Below are positions 50,886-60,932 of a stretch of 64,000 bases of DNA, in pieces; position 1 is the first letter of the stretch, and the number at the start of each line of letters is the position of its first letter. The translations under genes and the position numbers were made by a program. Below the pieces are notes generated by a model. That model did not search any database. It worked only from the letters and a program-made list of their open reading frames with translations, and was not told where the DNA came from. Source of the stretch: Microtetraspora sp. NBRC 13810 (GTDB taxonomy: Bacteria > Actinomycetota > Actinomycetes > Streptosporangiales > Streptosporangiaceae); contig NZ_BSRQ01000003.1 in assembly GCF_030268685.1 (NCBI RefSeq), positions 162,598 through 226,597 on the forward strand, given 5' to 3'.

Positions 50886-50997
50886 GCCGCCCCGATGGCC
50901 GGGTGTCCACTGACGGCTGTTCCATCAGGGGACCCCGACCCCGGCTCGTCCTTTCCCCGTCAGCGCTCCGGGGGGCACGCGCGCCGAGGCGCCTCCG

Positions 50998-53067
50998 TCA
51001 GATGAACGGCTCGACCAGGGCGGCGAACTCCTCCGGGTCCACGATCCGCACGCCCAGGCCCTCGGCCTTGGTCCGCTTGGAGCCCGCCTTCTCTCCCGCG
51101 ACCAGCATCGACGTCTTGGCCGAGACGCTGGAAGAAGCCTTCCCGCCGGCGCGCTCGATCAGCTCGTTCATCTCGGTGCGGGTCAGCTCCTCCAGGGGGC
51201 CGCTCATCGCGCCGGTCACCACGACGGACATGCCGGCCAGCGGCAGGTCGGCGGCGCCCTCGGGGGCCGCTTCGGGCGGGGTCCAGCCCGGCTCGGTCAT
51301 GGAGACGCCGGCCTTGACGAGCTTGTCGATCAGGTCGGCCAGCTCGGCCAGCTCCGCCACCACCACCGGGGCCTTCTCCGGGCCGATGCCCTCGACGGCC
51401 TGGATGGCCTCGGCGTCGGCCGCGCGGATCGCCTCCATGCTGCCGAAGTGGCGGGCGATGCGGCGGCTCATCGAACGGCCGGTGCCGCGCACGCCCAGCG
51501 CGCAGAACACCCGGCTGAGCGGCTGGGTCTTGGCCCGCTCGAAGGCGGCGAGCAGATTGTCGGTGCTGACCTCGCCCATCCGCTCCAGCCCCAGCAACTG
51601 GTCGCGGGTCAGGTAGAACAGGTCGGCGAAGTCGTTGATCAAGCCGGCGTTCAGCAGTTGGAGGATGCGGTTTTCCGCCAGGCCCTCGATGTCGAGCTGG
51701 TCGCGGCCCGCGGCGTAGCTGATAGAGGCGATCAGGCGGCAGGCACGGCCGCGCACGCACCGCCAGCGCTCCTGGGAGACGTCGATGCCGTCGCCGCAGG
51801 ACGGGCAGACCTGCGGGATCTCGATCGGCCGCTCCTCGCCGGTGCGCAGGCTCACCACAGGGGCCTCGATCCTGGGGATCACGTCGCCCGCCTTGTAGAC
51901 GACCACGCTGTCGCCGAGCATCAGGCCCCTGCGCCGGATGTCCGCGACGTTGTGCAGCGTCGCGTAGGTGACGACGCTGCCGTCGAGCTCGACCGGCTCC
52001 AGCACCGCACGGGGAGCGATGACGCCGGTGCGCCCGGTGTTCCACTCGACGGCGAGCAGCTTGGTGATCTTTTCGACGGCGGGCAGCTTGTAGGCGATCG
52101 CCCAGCGCGGCGCACGCGAGCTGAACCCGGCCTGCGCCTGGTCGGCCGCCAGATCGCACTTGATCACGATGCCGTCGATGCCGAACGGCAGCCCGGCCCG
52201 CTTGGCGGCGATCTGCTCGACGCGCTCCTGCACCTGCTCCAGGGTCACCGCGACGATGCCGCCGACCTCCGTCACGGCCGGGGTCTGCACGCCCTGCGCG
52301 GCGACCCACGCCATGACCTCGCTGTGCGGCAGCTCGCGCAGCCGCACCGCCGCCTCGGACGTGTCGTCGGGATGCGGCAGGGCGCCGTAGCCGAAGAACG
52401 TCAGCTCGCACACGTAGGGCCGGTCCTGGGCGCGCAGCGTGCCCGCGGCGGCGCTGCGCGGGTTGGCGAACGTGGTGCCGTCGTGCGCCTGCCGCTTGGC
52501 GCACGCCTCCTCGAACTGCGCCGCGGTCATCATCACCTCGCCGCGCAGCTCCACCGTGACCGGCTCGGCCAGCCGGGCGGGCAGCCCGACGATGGTGCCG
52601 ATCGCGTGGCTCACGTCCTCCCCCGCGGTGCCGTCGCCCCGGGTCACCAGCTGCGCCAGCCTGCCGCCGCGATATCGGGCGGTGATCGCGAGCCCGTCGA
52701 GCTTGGGCTCCACGCTCCACGACGTGACCGGGCGGCCCAGCCTGCGCTCCAGGGACGCGGCCCAGTCGGCGAGCTGCTCGGCGCCGAAGACGTTGTCGAG
52801 GCTCAGCATGGGAACGGTGTGCGGGACGTCGCCGACCACCGCGCCGCCCGCGACCTTGCCCGTCGGGGAGGTGCTCAGCACCTCACCGGGATGGGCCTCC
52901 TCATAGGCGGCGATGCCGCGCACCAGCCGGTCGTAGGCGTCGTCGTCGAGCGTGGAGGTGCCGTCGCCGTAGTAGGCCGCGGCGGCGTCGAGCGCGAGTT
53001 GCACGGCCTCGCCATATGCGGCGGCGTCGGCGAGGCTGGTGATCGGAGGCGTGTCACTCATGGTCAC
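50998..53067 (-). CDS. ligA: NAD-dependent DNA ligase (LigA family, possibly a second copy)
   Basis: A 689-aa ligase: adenylation lysine in [52 protein letters not shown], the OB fold, Cys4 zinc finger ([14 protein letters not shown]), HhH repeats and a C-terminal BRCT domain ([14 protein letters not shown]). It seals nicks with NAD. The N-terminal Ia domain reads [18 protein letters not shown] instead of the YYxLDxPxxxDxEYDxL usual in the housekeeping enzyme, suggesting the accessory LigA paralogue that streptomycetes also have. GTG 53067 has GGAAGG 6 nt upstream; ATG 53061 is an alternative. Confidence 0.92.
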   Translation of the reverse strand: MTMSDTPPITSLADAAAYGEAVQLALDAAAAYYGDGTSTLDDDAYDRLVRGIAAYEEAHPGEVLSTSPTGKVAGGAVVGDVPHTVPMLSLDNVFGAEQLADWAASLERRLGRPVTSWSVEPKLDGLAITARYRGGRLAQLVTRGDGTAGEDVSHAIGTIVGLPARLAEPVTVELRGEVMMTAAQFEEACAKRQAHDGTTFANPRSAAAGTLRAQDRPYVCELTFFGYGALPHPDDTSEAAVRLRELPHSEVMAWVAAQGVQTPAVTEVGGIVAVTLEQVQERVEQIAAKRAGLPFGIDGIVIKCDLAADQAQAGFSSRAPRWAIAYKLPAVEKITKLLAVEWNTGRTGVIAPRAVLEPVELDGSVVTYATLHNVADIRRRGLMLGDSVVVYKAGDVIPRIEAPVVSLRTGEERPIEIPQVCPSCGDGIDVSQERWRCVRGRACRLIASISYAAGRDQLDIEGLAENRILQLLNAGLINDFADLFYLTRDQLLGLERMGEVSTDNLLAAFERAKTQPLSRVFCALGVRGTGRSMSRRIARHFGSMEAIRAADAEAIQAVEGIGPEKAPVVVAELAELADLIDKLVKAGVSMTEPGWTPPEAAPEGAADLPLAGMSVVVTGAMSGPLEELTRTEMNELIERAGGKASSSVSAKTSMLVAGEKAGSKRTKAEGLGVRIVDPEEFAALVEPFI

Positions 53068-53166
53068 ATCATGCCTTCCGCCACCGACAATTCCAGGGGC
53101 CCGGCCGGCGGGTCAACGGCTGGTCGAGCGGCGGACCCGGCGGATGGCGTGACGGCACGGCGGACT

Positions 53167-54378
53167 TCACTCCGCGTGACCGCCCTCCCGCCTGACGACG
53201 GGCAGGAAGGCGACCAGGGCGACCGTGACGGCGATGGCGTCGAGGACGCAGACGCCGAGCCAGCCGTGCGCGGCGTAGACGGCCGTCCCGGCGGCGGAGC
53301 CGACGGAGCCGCCGACGAACGCCGACGCCATGCAGAGCGTGTTCACCCGGCTGCGCGCGTCGGGCCGGTCGGCGAAGATGCGGTTCTGGTGGCAGACCTG
53401 ACCCGACTGCATGCCCGCCGTCAGGGCGAGCACGCCGACCGCCAGGCCCGCGACCGTGGTGCCCGCGCCGGTGAGGATCACGACCGCGGCGCCCGAGATC
53501 AGCAGGGCCGCGGCCGTGACGGCGACCGGGCCGTGCCGGTCGATCCGGCGCCCGGCGACCGGGGTGAGCAGGGCCGCGGCCAGCCCCGCCGCCCCGAACA
53601 GCCCGGCCGCGCCGGTGGACCAGCCGAACCGCGGCCCGGTCAGGTACAACGCGAGCACCGTCCAGGTGGCACTGAACGCCAGGAACACGCACAGCTGCAA
53701 CAGGCACGCCTGCCGGAGCACGGGCTGACGCCGGAACAGACCGGGCAGACCGGCCAGCAGCCGGGGATAGGGCATCGGCGACCCGATCGGCCTGGCGGTC
53801 AGCGCGGGACGCAGCAGCACGGCGGTGATCGCCACCAGCACGGCCGCGGTCGCGTAGGCCGCCCGCCAGCCGGCGAGCTGCGCGATCAGCGAGCCGAGCA
53901 GCCGACTGCCGAAGATGCCGCCCATCAGCCCGGTGACCAGCATGGCGACGACCCGGCCCGCCTGCCGGGGATGTGCCAGATGGCTCGCCAGCGGCAGCAG
54001 AATCTGCGGCACCACGGCGAACACCCCGGCGAGCAGCGTGGCCAGCGCGAGCAGCGGCGCGGTGGGCGCGACGGCCCCGGCCGCCATGCAGGCCGCGGTC
54101 GCGGACAACAGCGTGGTGACCAGCCGCCGCGGCCCGGCGAGGTCGCCGAGCGGCACCAGGAACACGATCCCCACGGCGTACCCGAGCTGGGCCGAGGTGG
54201 CGATCAGTCCCCCGCCGCCCGCGGCGACACGCGGATCGGCCGCCATCAGCCCGAGGAGCGGCTGGGGCAGGTAGACGTTCCCCACGGCGACGCCGCAGGC
54301 GACCGCGAACAGCAGCGCGGTGCCCCTGCTCAGCGAACCGGTCCGCACCACCGGGATGGACGCGATGACTCGGGACAT
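53167..54378 (-). CDS. MFS transporter (DHA1-type)
   Basis: A 403-aa membrane protein with about twelve hydrophobic segments, starting SRGTALLFAVACGVAVGNVYLPQPLL, with the loop LGDLAGPRRLVT after TM2 and GRRIDRHGPVAV after TM8. The first segment with YLPQPLL is typical of the YdfJ/YgaY-like MFS group. ATG 54378 has AAGGGG 6 nt upstream; a -10-like TACTAT lies on the coding strand just before. Substrate unknown. Confidence 0.82.
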   Translation of the reverse strand: MSRVIASIPVVRTGSLSRGTALLFAVACGVAVGNVYLPQPLLGLMAADPRVAAGGGGLIATSAQLGYAVGIVFLVPLGDLAGPRRLVTTLLSATAACMAAGAVAPTAPLLALATLLAGVFAVVPQILLPLASHLAHPRQAGRVVAMLVTGLMGGIFGSRLLGSLIAQLAGWRAAYATAAVLVAITAVLLRPALTARPIGSPMPYPRLLAGLPGLFRRQPVLRQACLLQLCVFLAFSATWTVLALYLTGPRFGWSTGAAGLFGAAGLAAALLTPVAGRRIDRHGPVAVTAAALLISGAAVVILTGAGTTVAGLAVGVLALTAGMQSGQVCHQNRIFADRPDARSRVNTLCMASAFVGGSVGSAAGTAVYAAHGWLGVCVLDAIAVTVALVAFLPVVRREGGHAE

Positions 54379-54512
54379 GAAGACCCCTTGTCGGACAATA
54401 GTACAAAATGGCACCGCCCCAACCGGTAGCACCTCCACCCGCCACCCCGCGATGTCCGGGTCTCATCCCGCGGCCCGTAGATCCGGCCGGTCAATCGGCC
54501 TTACATCCGCCC

Positions 54513-54551
54513 CGCACGTCCGACGCGCACGTCCGACGCGCACGTCCGACG
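54513..54551. repeat. 13-bp tandem repeat, three copies
   Basis: CGCACGTCCGACG repeats at 54513, 54526 and 54539, in the gap before the BKACE gene. A separate 12-base element, ATCCGGCCGGTC, occurs twice nearby (54481 and about 54590). Confidence 0.75.
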
Positions 54552-54658
54552 CGGACATCGGCGGGGCGTCCGGGGCGCATGGACGGACATCCGGCCGGTC
54601 GGTGGCCGAAAATGGTGGGGAACCGGACGACGACGCGAACATCCGCAGGGGGTGTCGG

Positions 54659-55414
54659 ATGCTGTTGAAAGCCTGCCTCAACGGGAGCCGGGCGGTGGGC
54701 GACCATCCGCTGCTTCCCGTGACGCCGGGCGAGCTGGCCGCCGACGCTTCTGCCGTACGGCTGGCCGGAGCGCAGGCCGTGCACGTCCATCCGCGTGACG
54801 CGGGCGGGCGGGAGTCGCTGGCGGCCGGCGACATCGGCGCGGCCGTGGCGGCGATCCGCGCGGCGTCCCCCGGGCTTCCCGTCGGCGTCTCGACCGGCCT
54901 GTGGATCACCGGCGGGGACGTGCCCGGCAGGCTGGACGCGGTCCGCGCGTGGGCCGGACTGGCCGCGGGCGCCCGGCCGGACTTCGCCTCGGTCAACCTC
55001 TCCGAGCCAGGGTTCGGCGATCTCGCCCTGGCGCTGCTGGAGGCGGGCATCGGGGTCGAGGCGGGGGTGTGGTCGCCGCAGGACGCCGTCGAGCTGGCCG
55101 GATCGGGGCTGGCCGAGCGGGTGCTGCGCGTCCTCGTCGAGGTGATCGACCCGCCGCCCGGCGAGGCGCTGCCCCGCGCCGCCGCCGTCATCGGCCGCCT
55201 GGACGACCTGGGCCTGTCCGCCCCCCGGCTGCTGCACGGCGAAGGACGGGCCGCCTGGCCGCTCCTCGCCGAGGCCGCCCGGCGGAACCTCGCGACCAGG
55301 ATCGGCCTGGAGGACACGCTCCTCCTCCCCGACAGCCGCCCGGCCCCCGGAAACGCCGCCCTCGTCCGGCTGGCCCGGGCCGGCTTCACCCCCCACCCAC
55401 CCCATACGACGTGA
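54659..55414 (+). CDS. BKACE (3-keto-5-aminohexanoate cleavage enzyme) family protein
   Basis: A 251-aa TIM-barrel zinc enzyme. LLKACLNGSRAVGDHPLLPVTP and AQAVHVHPRDAGGRESL (HxH zinc ligands), VGVSTGLWIT, and the C-terminal HGEGRAAWPLL, TRIGLEDTLLLP follow the family. BKACE enzymes cleave beta-keto acids using acetyl-CoA. It is shorter than the usual 270-310 aa, mostly in the C-terminal half, so specificity cannot be assigned. ATG 54659 begins the homology. A 30-bp repeat follows directly after its stop. Confidence 0.82.
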   Translation: MLLKACLNGSRAVGDHPLLPVTPGELAADASAVRLAGAQAVHVHPRDAGGRESLAAGDIGAAVAAIRAASPGLPVGVSTGLWITGGDVPGRLDAVRAWAGLAAGARPDFASVNLSEPGFGDLALALLEAGIGVEAGVWSPQDAVELAGSGLAERVLRVLVEVIDPPPGEALPRAAAVIGRLDDLGLSAPRLLHGEGRAAWPLLAEAARRNLATRIGLEDTLLLPDSRPAPGNAALVRLARAGFTPHPPHTT

Positions 55415-55474
55415 GAAAGGGGCGAACCGCCCGGGAGCCACACGGAAAGGGGCTAACCGCCCGGAAGCCTCGCG
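55415..55474. repeat. 30-bp direct repeat, two copies
   Basis: Copies at 55415-55444 and 55445-55474 share GAAAGGGGC-AACCGCCCGG-AGCC, followed by a partial third. It lies between the BKACE stop and the convergent reductase. Confidence 0.7.
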
Positions 55475-55501
55475 AAAGGGGGCGAGGCCGACAGGGCGGG
55501 G

Positions 55502-56288
55502 TCAGGACGACAGGGCGTCGATGGCGGAGATGTCGTCCTTGTCGAGGGAGAAGCCGAAGAGGTCGAAGTTCTCCTCGATGCGGGCGCGGTGCGACGACTT
55601 GGGGATCATGACGATGCCGTGTTCGAGATGCCAGCGCAGGACGACCTGGGCGGGCGTCACGCCGTGCCGGGACGCGATTTCGGTCAGGACGGGGGGCGCG
55701 CAGGTCGGTCTCCTTGAGGGAGCTGTATCCCTCCACGGCCACGCCGCGGTCGCGGTGCTCGGCCAGCAGCGCGGCGTCGTGCCCGGACGGGCTCCACGGG
55801 ATCTGGTTGACCGCCGGTGCCCGTCCGGTCGGGCCGGTCACCCTGTCGATCTGGGCCGGGCTGTAGTTGCTCACCCCGACCGCCCGCGCGAGACCGGACT
55901 CCTGGACGGCGAGGAACTCCTCCCACGTGCGCACCAGCTCGTCGCGCCCGGGCGGCCAGTGCACCAGCCACAGGTCCACGTAGTCGGTGCCGAGGTCGTC
56001 CAGGCTCCGGCGGATCGTCTCCCGCACCCGGCCGACGTTCCCCGGCGGCAGCTTCGTGGTCACGAAGACGTCGCCGCGGTCCAGCCCGCTGTCCCGCAGC
56101 GCCCGGCCGACCTCCGTCTCGTTCGCGTACATGGTCGCCGTGTCGATGTGCCGGTAGCCGACCTCCAGCGCGGCCAGGGTGGCCTCGTAAGCCTGGCGCC
56201 CCCGCAACTGCCATGTGCCGAAGCCGAGCAGCGGCATGTCGACGTCGCCGCCCAGCGGCACTGTGGAACCCTCGTGTAGTCCAGCCAT
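55502..56288 (-). pseudogene. Aldo/keto reductase with a frameshift in a C6 run
   Basis: The first about 198 codons encode a normal AKR: DMPLLGFGTWQL, IDTATMYANETEVG (Asp, Tyr), VTTKLPPG (Lys), LWLVHWPPG (His), VGVSNYSPAQI, GYSSLKETDLRAP. The frame then breaks at six C on the coding strand (G6 at 55691-55696). Dropping one C restores VLTEIASRHGVTPAQVVLRW, HGIVMIPKSSHRARIEENFD and a stop at 55502-55504, the exact AKR C-terminus. So this is either a recent inactivation, a phase-variable gene or a sequencing error. Without the shift it would be a roughly 261-aa NADPH reductase of the 2,5-diketogluconate reductase type. Confidence 0.85.
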
Positions 56289-56345
56289 CCCCCCATTGTC
56301 CCCACCGCCCGCCGGCGCCGGCGGGCGGGGCGACGGGGCCGGCCG

Positions 56346-57212
56346 TCACAGGAGCGGCACGGGCTCCTCGGCGGGGTCGGGGGTGAACCAGTCGGCGACC
56401 CTGGCGAAGGTGCGGTCGGCGATGGCGCGCTGCCCCTGGACGTTGGGGTGGAAGTAGTCCCACTTGCTGATGTGGTCCATGGTGAAGGGGTAGGAGAAGA
56501 CCGCCCCCCCGTCGTAACGGCAGGCGGGGCCGTACGCCGCGCACGCCTGGGCGAGCACCGAGTTGTAGCCGATGACCCGCTTGCGGACCCGGTCGCGGCG
56601 CGCCCGGTCGGCCTCGGCCATCGAGGTGGGCTGGGCGAGCAGCGACTGGCACAGCCTGCCTATCCGCCAGAAGCCGCGCGCCAGCGCGTTGTCCTTGCCC
56701 GCCGCCCACAGCCGCTTCACGTCGGGGACGCTGGCGATGAACACCCGTGTCTCCGGCAGGCCCTGCCGCAGCACGCCGAGCGCCTCCTCGATGTTCCTGC
56801 GGTAGGCGGACAGCGAGGTCATCAGGCCCTCCTCGCGGGCGCACACGTCGTTGGCGCCGATGAGGATGGTCACGTAGTCGGCGCCCCGCTGGACCGCCTG
56901 GCGCGCCTGGCCGGCCAGGTCGGCGCTCACGGCCCCGGGTCTGGCCAGGTTGAGGTTGCGCCCGTCGATGGGCGCGTCCGCCCGCCTGATACGCAGGTAG
57001 TGGCTGTCCACGTCGATGTGGTCACCTGCCGACCACGAGCGTGATGTACACGAGACGAACCATCCGCACACGTTGAACCCTGCGCTGATGGAGTCCCCGA
57101 GCGCGGCCATGTCCTCCGGCCGCCAGGTCGAGGCCGCGGCCTGCCCCGGAACCAGGCAGGTCGCTGAGACGATGGCGGCACCCGCGAAAGCGGCGACCGA
57201 CGTGCGAACCAT
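56346..57212 (-). CDS. Secreted SGNH/GDSL hydrolase (lipase-like)
   Basis: A 288-aa exported esterase. Signal peptide TSVAAFAGAAIVSATCLVPG ends near AAAS. SGNH blocks: AALGDSISAGF (Ser), PGAVSADLAG, TILIGANDVC (Asn), and WDYFHPNVQGQ (Asp/His). Six or more Cys, e.g. NVCGWFVSC and QACAAYGPAC, suggest disulfides as in Streptomyces-type secreted lipases. ATG 57212 has GGAGG 5 nt upstream. Confidence 0.88.
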   Translation of the reverse strand: MVRTSVAAFAGAAIVSATCLVPGQAAASTWRPEDMAALGDSISAGFNVCGWFVSCTSRSWSAGDHIDVDSHYLRIRRADAPIDGRNLNLARPGAVSADLAGQARQAVQRGADYVTILIGANDVCAREEGLMTSLSAYRRNIEEALGVLRQGLPETRVFIASVPDVKRLWAAGKDNALARGFWRIGRLCQSLLAQPTSMAEADRARRDRVRKRVIGYNSVLAQACAAYGPACRYDGGAVFSYPFTMDHISKWDYFHPNVQGQRAIADRTFARVADWFTPDPAEEPVPLL

Positions 57213-57396
57213 GACACCTCCGAACGAGATCTCTTCCCGACTCGGGTGTATCACTGCGAAGCCGTCAGGTGACGGAGGGTAACCGAGCGCCTTGGTTTCC
57301 TTGACAGGGAATTGGCACTGTGCTGCGCTCTCGCCACATCCCTTGCGAGACAGGGCCGCCATCGAACACGTTCAGTTTCCGCCTAGCATGGGTCGA

Positions 57397-58626
57397 GTGA
57401 GTGTCGCGCTGGGATTGACCCGTCCTTTAATGGTTCGCACCGTGCCCATCGCGGACCCGGGTGATCTGCTCGCACGCCTGCCCGAGCCCGCGCCGTACGC
57501 CTGGATCAGGCACGGTGAGGGGATGGCGGCGTGGGGCGAGGCCGCCAGGGCCGCGGTGCCGCCGGGCGCGGACCGGTTCGCCTGGGCGCGCGACTGGCTC
57601 GGTCACGTGCTCGGCGAGGCGGACATCGACGACGAGGTGCGCACGCCCGGGACCGGGCCCGTCGCCTTCGGCTCCTTCACCTTCGACCCCGACTCGCCGG
57701 GGTCGGTGCTGGTCGTCCCCAAGATCCTCTTCGGCCGCCGCGGCGGTCGCGCCTGGCTGACCACGATCGGCGACACCTCGCTCGACGTGGTCTCCCCGCT
57801 GCGCGACCCCGGCACGATCCTGTACGGCGACGGCGGCCTGACCGCCCCCGAGTGGACGCACGCGGTGGCCCGCGCGGTGGAGCGGATCCGCGCCGGCGAG
57901 CTGGAGAAGGTCGTGCTCGCCCGCGATCTCGAGGTCTTCGCCGAGCACCCGATCGACGTCCGGCTGCTGCTCACCCGGCTGGCCCGCCGCTATCCGGAGT
58001 GCTACACGTTCTCCTGCGCGGGGCTGGTCGGGGCCACGCCCGAGCTGCTGGTCCGGCACACCGGGGAGGCGATCGAGTCCCTGGTGCTCGCGGGCACCAT
58101 CGCCCGCGGCGCGTCGCCCGCCGACGACACGGCCCGCGGCGCCGCGCTGCTCGCCTCGGACAAGGACCGGCACGAGCACGCCTGCGCGGTGGAGTCGGTC
58201 CGCGACGCGCTGGCCCCGCTGTGCAAGGAGCTGACCGTGCCGCACCGGCCGGAGCTGCTCGTGCTGCCCAACGTGCAGCATCTCGCGAGCCCGGTCAGCG
58301 GGCGGCTGTCGGAGGGCGCGTCCGTGCTCGACGTGGTGGCGGCCATGCATCCGACGGCGGCGGTCGGCGGCACCCCCACCGCCACGGCGCTGACCCTGAT
58401 CAGGGAGCTGGAGGGGATGGACCGCGCGGGATACGCCGGGCCGGTCGGCTGGATCGACGCGCGCGGCGACGGCGAGTGGGGCATCGCGCTGCGCTGCGGC
58501 CGGGTCGGGGGCGACCGGGCCCGGTTGTTCGCCGGGGCCGGGATCATGGCTGACTCCGTCCCGTCCGCCGAGCTGGCCGAGGCCCAGGCGAAGTTCCGGG
58601 TGATGCAGTACGCCCTGGAGGGCTGA
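57397..58626 (+). CDS. Isochorismate synthase
   Basis: A 409-aa chorismate-utilising enzyme. The C-terminal catalytic part has LEKVVLARDLEV, SCAGLVGATPELLV, SLVLAGTIARG, SDKDRHEHACAVESV, LPNVQHLASPVSG, HPTAAVGGTPTATAL and GPVGWIDARGDGEWGIALR, as in MenF/EntC/DhbC. It converts chorismate to isochorismate for menaquinone or a catechol siderophore. No partner gene of either pathway is present. GTG 57397 lies 7 nt after TAGCAT (leaderless), so I prefer it to ATG 57388. Confidence 0.9.
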   Translation: MSVALGLTRPLMVRTVPIADPGDLLARLPEPAPYAWIRHGEGMAAWGEAARAAVPPGADRFAWARDWLGHVLGEADIDDEVRTPGTGPVAFGSFTFDPDSPGSVLVVPKILFGRRGGRAWLTTIGDTSLDVVSPLRDPGTILYGDGGLTAPEWTHAVARAVERIRAGELEKVVLARDLEVFAEHPIDVRLLLTRLARRYPECYTFSCAGLVGATPELLVRHTGEAIESLVLAGTIARGASPADDTARGAALLASDKDRHEHACAVESVRDALAPLCKELTVPHRPELLVLPNVQHLASPVSGRLSEGASVLDVVAAMHPTAAVGGTPTATALTLIRELEGMDRAGYAGPVGWIDARGDGEWGIALRCGRVGGDRARLFAGAGIMADSVPSAELAEAQAKFRVMQYALEG

Positions 58627-58643
58627 GCCGGCCGGTGCGGCGG

Positions 58644-59378
58644 TCAGGAGCGCTCCGGGTTCCGGCGCTCGTCGCGGCCGTCGCCGCTATCCCGGTGCCG
58701 CCCGGTCCTCCGCTCCCGGGTGAGCCTCGTCACCACGAACCACACCACGGCCAGCACGCACCCGCCGAGCACGATCCTGGACAGGATGCCGGCATATTGC
58801 TCGACCAGGGTCCAGTTCTCACCCAGCAAGTAGCCGGCCATCACGAAGACGGTGTTCCAGATGAGGCTGCCCAGGGTGGTGAACAGCACGAACGTGCCGA
58901 TCGGCATGCGCTCGACGCCGGCGGGCACGGAGATGAGGCTGCGGAAGATCGGCACCATGCGGCCGAAGAAGACCGTCTTCTTCCCGTGCCGGGCGAACCA
59001 CGCCTCGGCCCGCTCGATGTCGCCGATCTTCACCAGCGGCAGCTTCGAGGCCAGGGCGATGGTGCGGTCGCGGCCGAGCAGCGCGCCGATCCCGTAGAGC
59101 GCCAGCGCGCCGACGACCGAGCCGACGGTGGTCCACAGCACCGCGCCCCACAGGCTGATGTCCCCCCGGCTCGCGGCGAACCCGGCCAGCGGCAGGATCA
59201 CCTCACTGGGCAGCGGCGGGAAGAGGTTCTCCAGCGCGATCGCGATGCCGGCGCCGATCTCGCCGAGAGACTCCATCAGGCCGATCGCCCAGCCGGCGAT
59301 CCCGTCGGGTTCCGCGGGGGCCGCGGTCAGAGAAGTCAAGGTGTCGGGCATCCGTCCGTGTGAGGCGTACGTGTCCAT
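58644..59378 (-). CDS. DedA family membrane protein
   Basis: A 244-aa integral membrane protein: ALENLFPPLPSEVILPLAGFAASRG and the conserved F-RMVPIFRSLISVPAGVERMP motif, then WNTVFVMAGYLLGENW. DedA proteins are lipid scramblase-like transporters needed for undecaprenyl phosphate recycling and membrane homeostasis. ATG 59378 is taken as start; ATG 59351 nine codons later is possible. The basic C-terminus is cytoplasmic. Confidence 0.87.
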   Translation of the reverse strand: MDTYASHGRMPDTLTSLTAAPAEPDGIAGWAIGLMESLGEIGAGIAIALENLFPPLPSEVILPLAGFAASRGDISLWGAVLWTTVGSVVGALALYGIGALLGRDRTIALASKLPLVKIGDIERAEAWFARHGKKTVFFGRMVPIFRSLISVPAGVERMPIGTFVLFTTLGSLIWNTVFVMAGYLLGENWTLVEQYAGILSRIVLGGCVLAVVWFVVTRLTRERRTGRHRDSGDGRDERRNPERS

Positions 59379-59451
59379 GCCGTCCCGGGTGCGGGGGGCG
59401 GCGGGCGCCGTGGCCGCGCCCCGGGGGCCTCTGCCCGGCGAGCGCGCACTC

Positions 59452-60108
59452 TCACGTCGCCCGGTCCGGAACGAAGACCGTGTCGCCCGGCTCGACCCGG
59501 GCCCGTCCGGCGGTGACGGTGGCGACCCACTCGCGGAACCGGCCGAGCTCCTCCTCGCCGACCGCCGCCCGCACCGTGACATCCGCCCCGTAACCGACCT
59601 CGCGCACCTCGTACGGCGAGGCGCGCATGTCGTTCTCCAGCCGGCCGGCGTGCGCGTGCCCGATGGCCACGGCCATCAGGCGGGCCGGGACCATCCTGAC
59701 CACGGCGCCCGTCTCGGCGGCGAGGTCGAGCGTCTCCCCCACGGACCTGCCGTAGGCGCGCACCAGGCCGCCCGCGCCCAGCAGGACGCCGCCGAAGTGC
59801 CGGGTGACCACGGCGGCGACGTCGCTGAAGCCGCGCCGGGTGAGCGTCTCCAGCATCGGGGTGCCCGCGGTGCCGCCCGGCTCGCCGTCGTCGTCGCCCC
59901 GCTGGACCCGCCGGTCGCCGCCGAGCACGTAGGCCGAGCAGTGGTGCGTGGCGTCGGGGGCGAGCCGGCGACGCCCTTCGACGAACGCCCGCGCCTCCTC
60001 CTCGGTCCCGACCCGGCGGATGGCGCACAGGAACCGCGAGCGCCGGACCTCCAGCTCGTGCTCCACGTCCGTGCCGTGGGTGTCGAAGGTGAGGTAAGAG
60101 CCGGCCAT
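59452..60108 (-). CDS. YigZ/IMPACT family protein
   Basis: A 218-aa protein: SRFLCAIRRVGTEEEARAFV, THHCSAYVLGGDRRVQRGDDDGEPGGTAG and VVTRHFGGVLLGAGGLVRAYG are the UPF0029/IMPACT N-terminal signatures; the C-terminal ferredoxin-like domain follows. Its role is unsettled (proposed links to translation control). ATG 60108 lies 6 nt after TAGGCT on the coding strand, so leaderless. Confidence 0.87.
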   Translation of the reverse strand: MAGSYLTFDTHGTDVEHELEVRRSRFLCAIRRVGTEEEARAFVEGRRRLAPDATHHCSAYVLGGDRRVQRGDDDGEPGGTAGTPMLETLTRRGFSDVAAVVTRHFGGVLLGAGGLVRAYGRSVGETLDLAAETGAVVRMVPARLMAVAIGHAHAGRLENDMRASPYEVREVGYGADVTVRAAVGEEELGRFREWVATVTAGRARVEPGDTVFVPDRAT

Positions 60109-60149
60109 TCGATCAGCCTACCGGCCCAACGCCTTTACAAAGTAGATCG

Positions 60150-60932
60150 TCAGGTTTCCGAGGGGTTCGCGAGATCGTGGGCCAGTTGTTCGAGTTCGGC
60201 GCCTCCGGCCATGAGCGAGGTGAGCTCCTCCCTGGTGATGGCCGTTCTGGGGTACTCGCCCAGGCTCGCGCCGCGGTTGAGCAGCAGGAAGCGGTCGCCG
60301 ACCGGGTGGGCGTGGTGCGGGTTGTGGGTGACGAAGACCACGCCGAGCCCCCGGTCGCGGGCGCGGACGACGTGGCGGAGCACCATCGCGGCCTGCCTGA
60401 CGCCCAGCGCCGACGTCGGCTCGTCGAGGATCAGCACCCTGGCGCCGAAGTGCACGGCGCGGGCGATGGCGACGCACTGGCGCTCGCCTCCCGAGAGGGT
60501 GCCGACCGGCTGGTCCACGTCCCGGAGGTCGATGCCCATCGCGCGCAGTTCCTCCCGGGCCACCCGCCTGGCCCGGGCGACGTCGAAGCGGCGCAGCGGG
60601 CCGAGGCCGCGGGTGGGCTCGGAGCCGAGGAAGAAGTTCCGCCAGACCGACATCAGCGGGATCATCGCGAGATCCTGGTAGACGGTCGCGACGCCCCGGT
60701 CGAGCGCGTCCCTGGGGCCGGCCAGGCGCACCGGGGAGCCGTCCACGAGATACTCGCCGGTGTCCTGCCGGTGCACCCCGGACAGGATCTTGATGAGGGT
60801 CGACTTGCCCGCGCCGTTGTCGCCGAGGACGCAGGCGACCTCGCCGGCGGCGACCGTCAGCGACACGTCGCGCAGGGCGATCACGCCGCCGAAGACCTTG
60901 CCCACCTGTCGCAGTTCCAGCAGCGGGGTCAA
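60150..60932 (-). CDS. Sugar-type ABC transporter ATP-binding protein
   Basis: A 260-aa single ATPase domain (FrcA-like, unlike the tandem RbsA form): Walker [11 protein letters not shown]-loop [10 protein letters not shown], signature [15 protein letters not shown], Walker [13 protein letters not shown] and [22 protein letters not shown], where the family often has ...H(P)xGD. TTG 60932 overlaps the permease stop by 4 bp (TTGA). Third gene of the importer operon. Confidence 0.88.
   Translation of the reverse strand: MTPLLELRQVGKVFGGVIALRDVSLTVAAGEVACVLGDNGAGKSTLIKILSGVHRQDTGEYLVDGSPVRLAGPRDALDRGVATVYQDLAMIPLMSVWRNFFLGSEPTRGLGPLRRFDVARARRVAREELRAMGIDLRDVDQPVGTLSGGERQCVAIARAVHFGARVLILDEPTSALGVRQAAMVLRHVVRARDRGLGVVFVTHNPHHAHPVGDRFLLLNRGASLGEYPRTAITREELTSLMAGGAELEQLAHDLANPSET

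Noticed and set aside
57361-57374. TCGAACACGTTC upstream of isochorismate synthase as a second SOS box
   Set aside because: The half-sites are separated by 2 instead of 4 bases, so it does not fit the LexA consensus.
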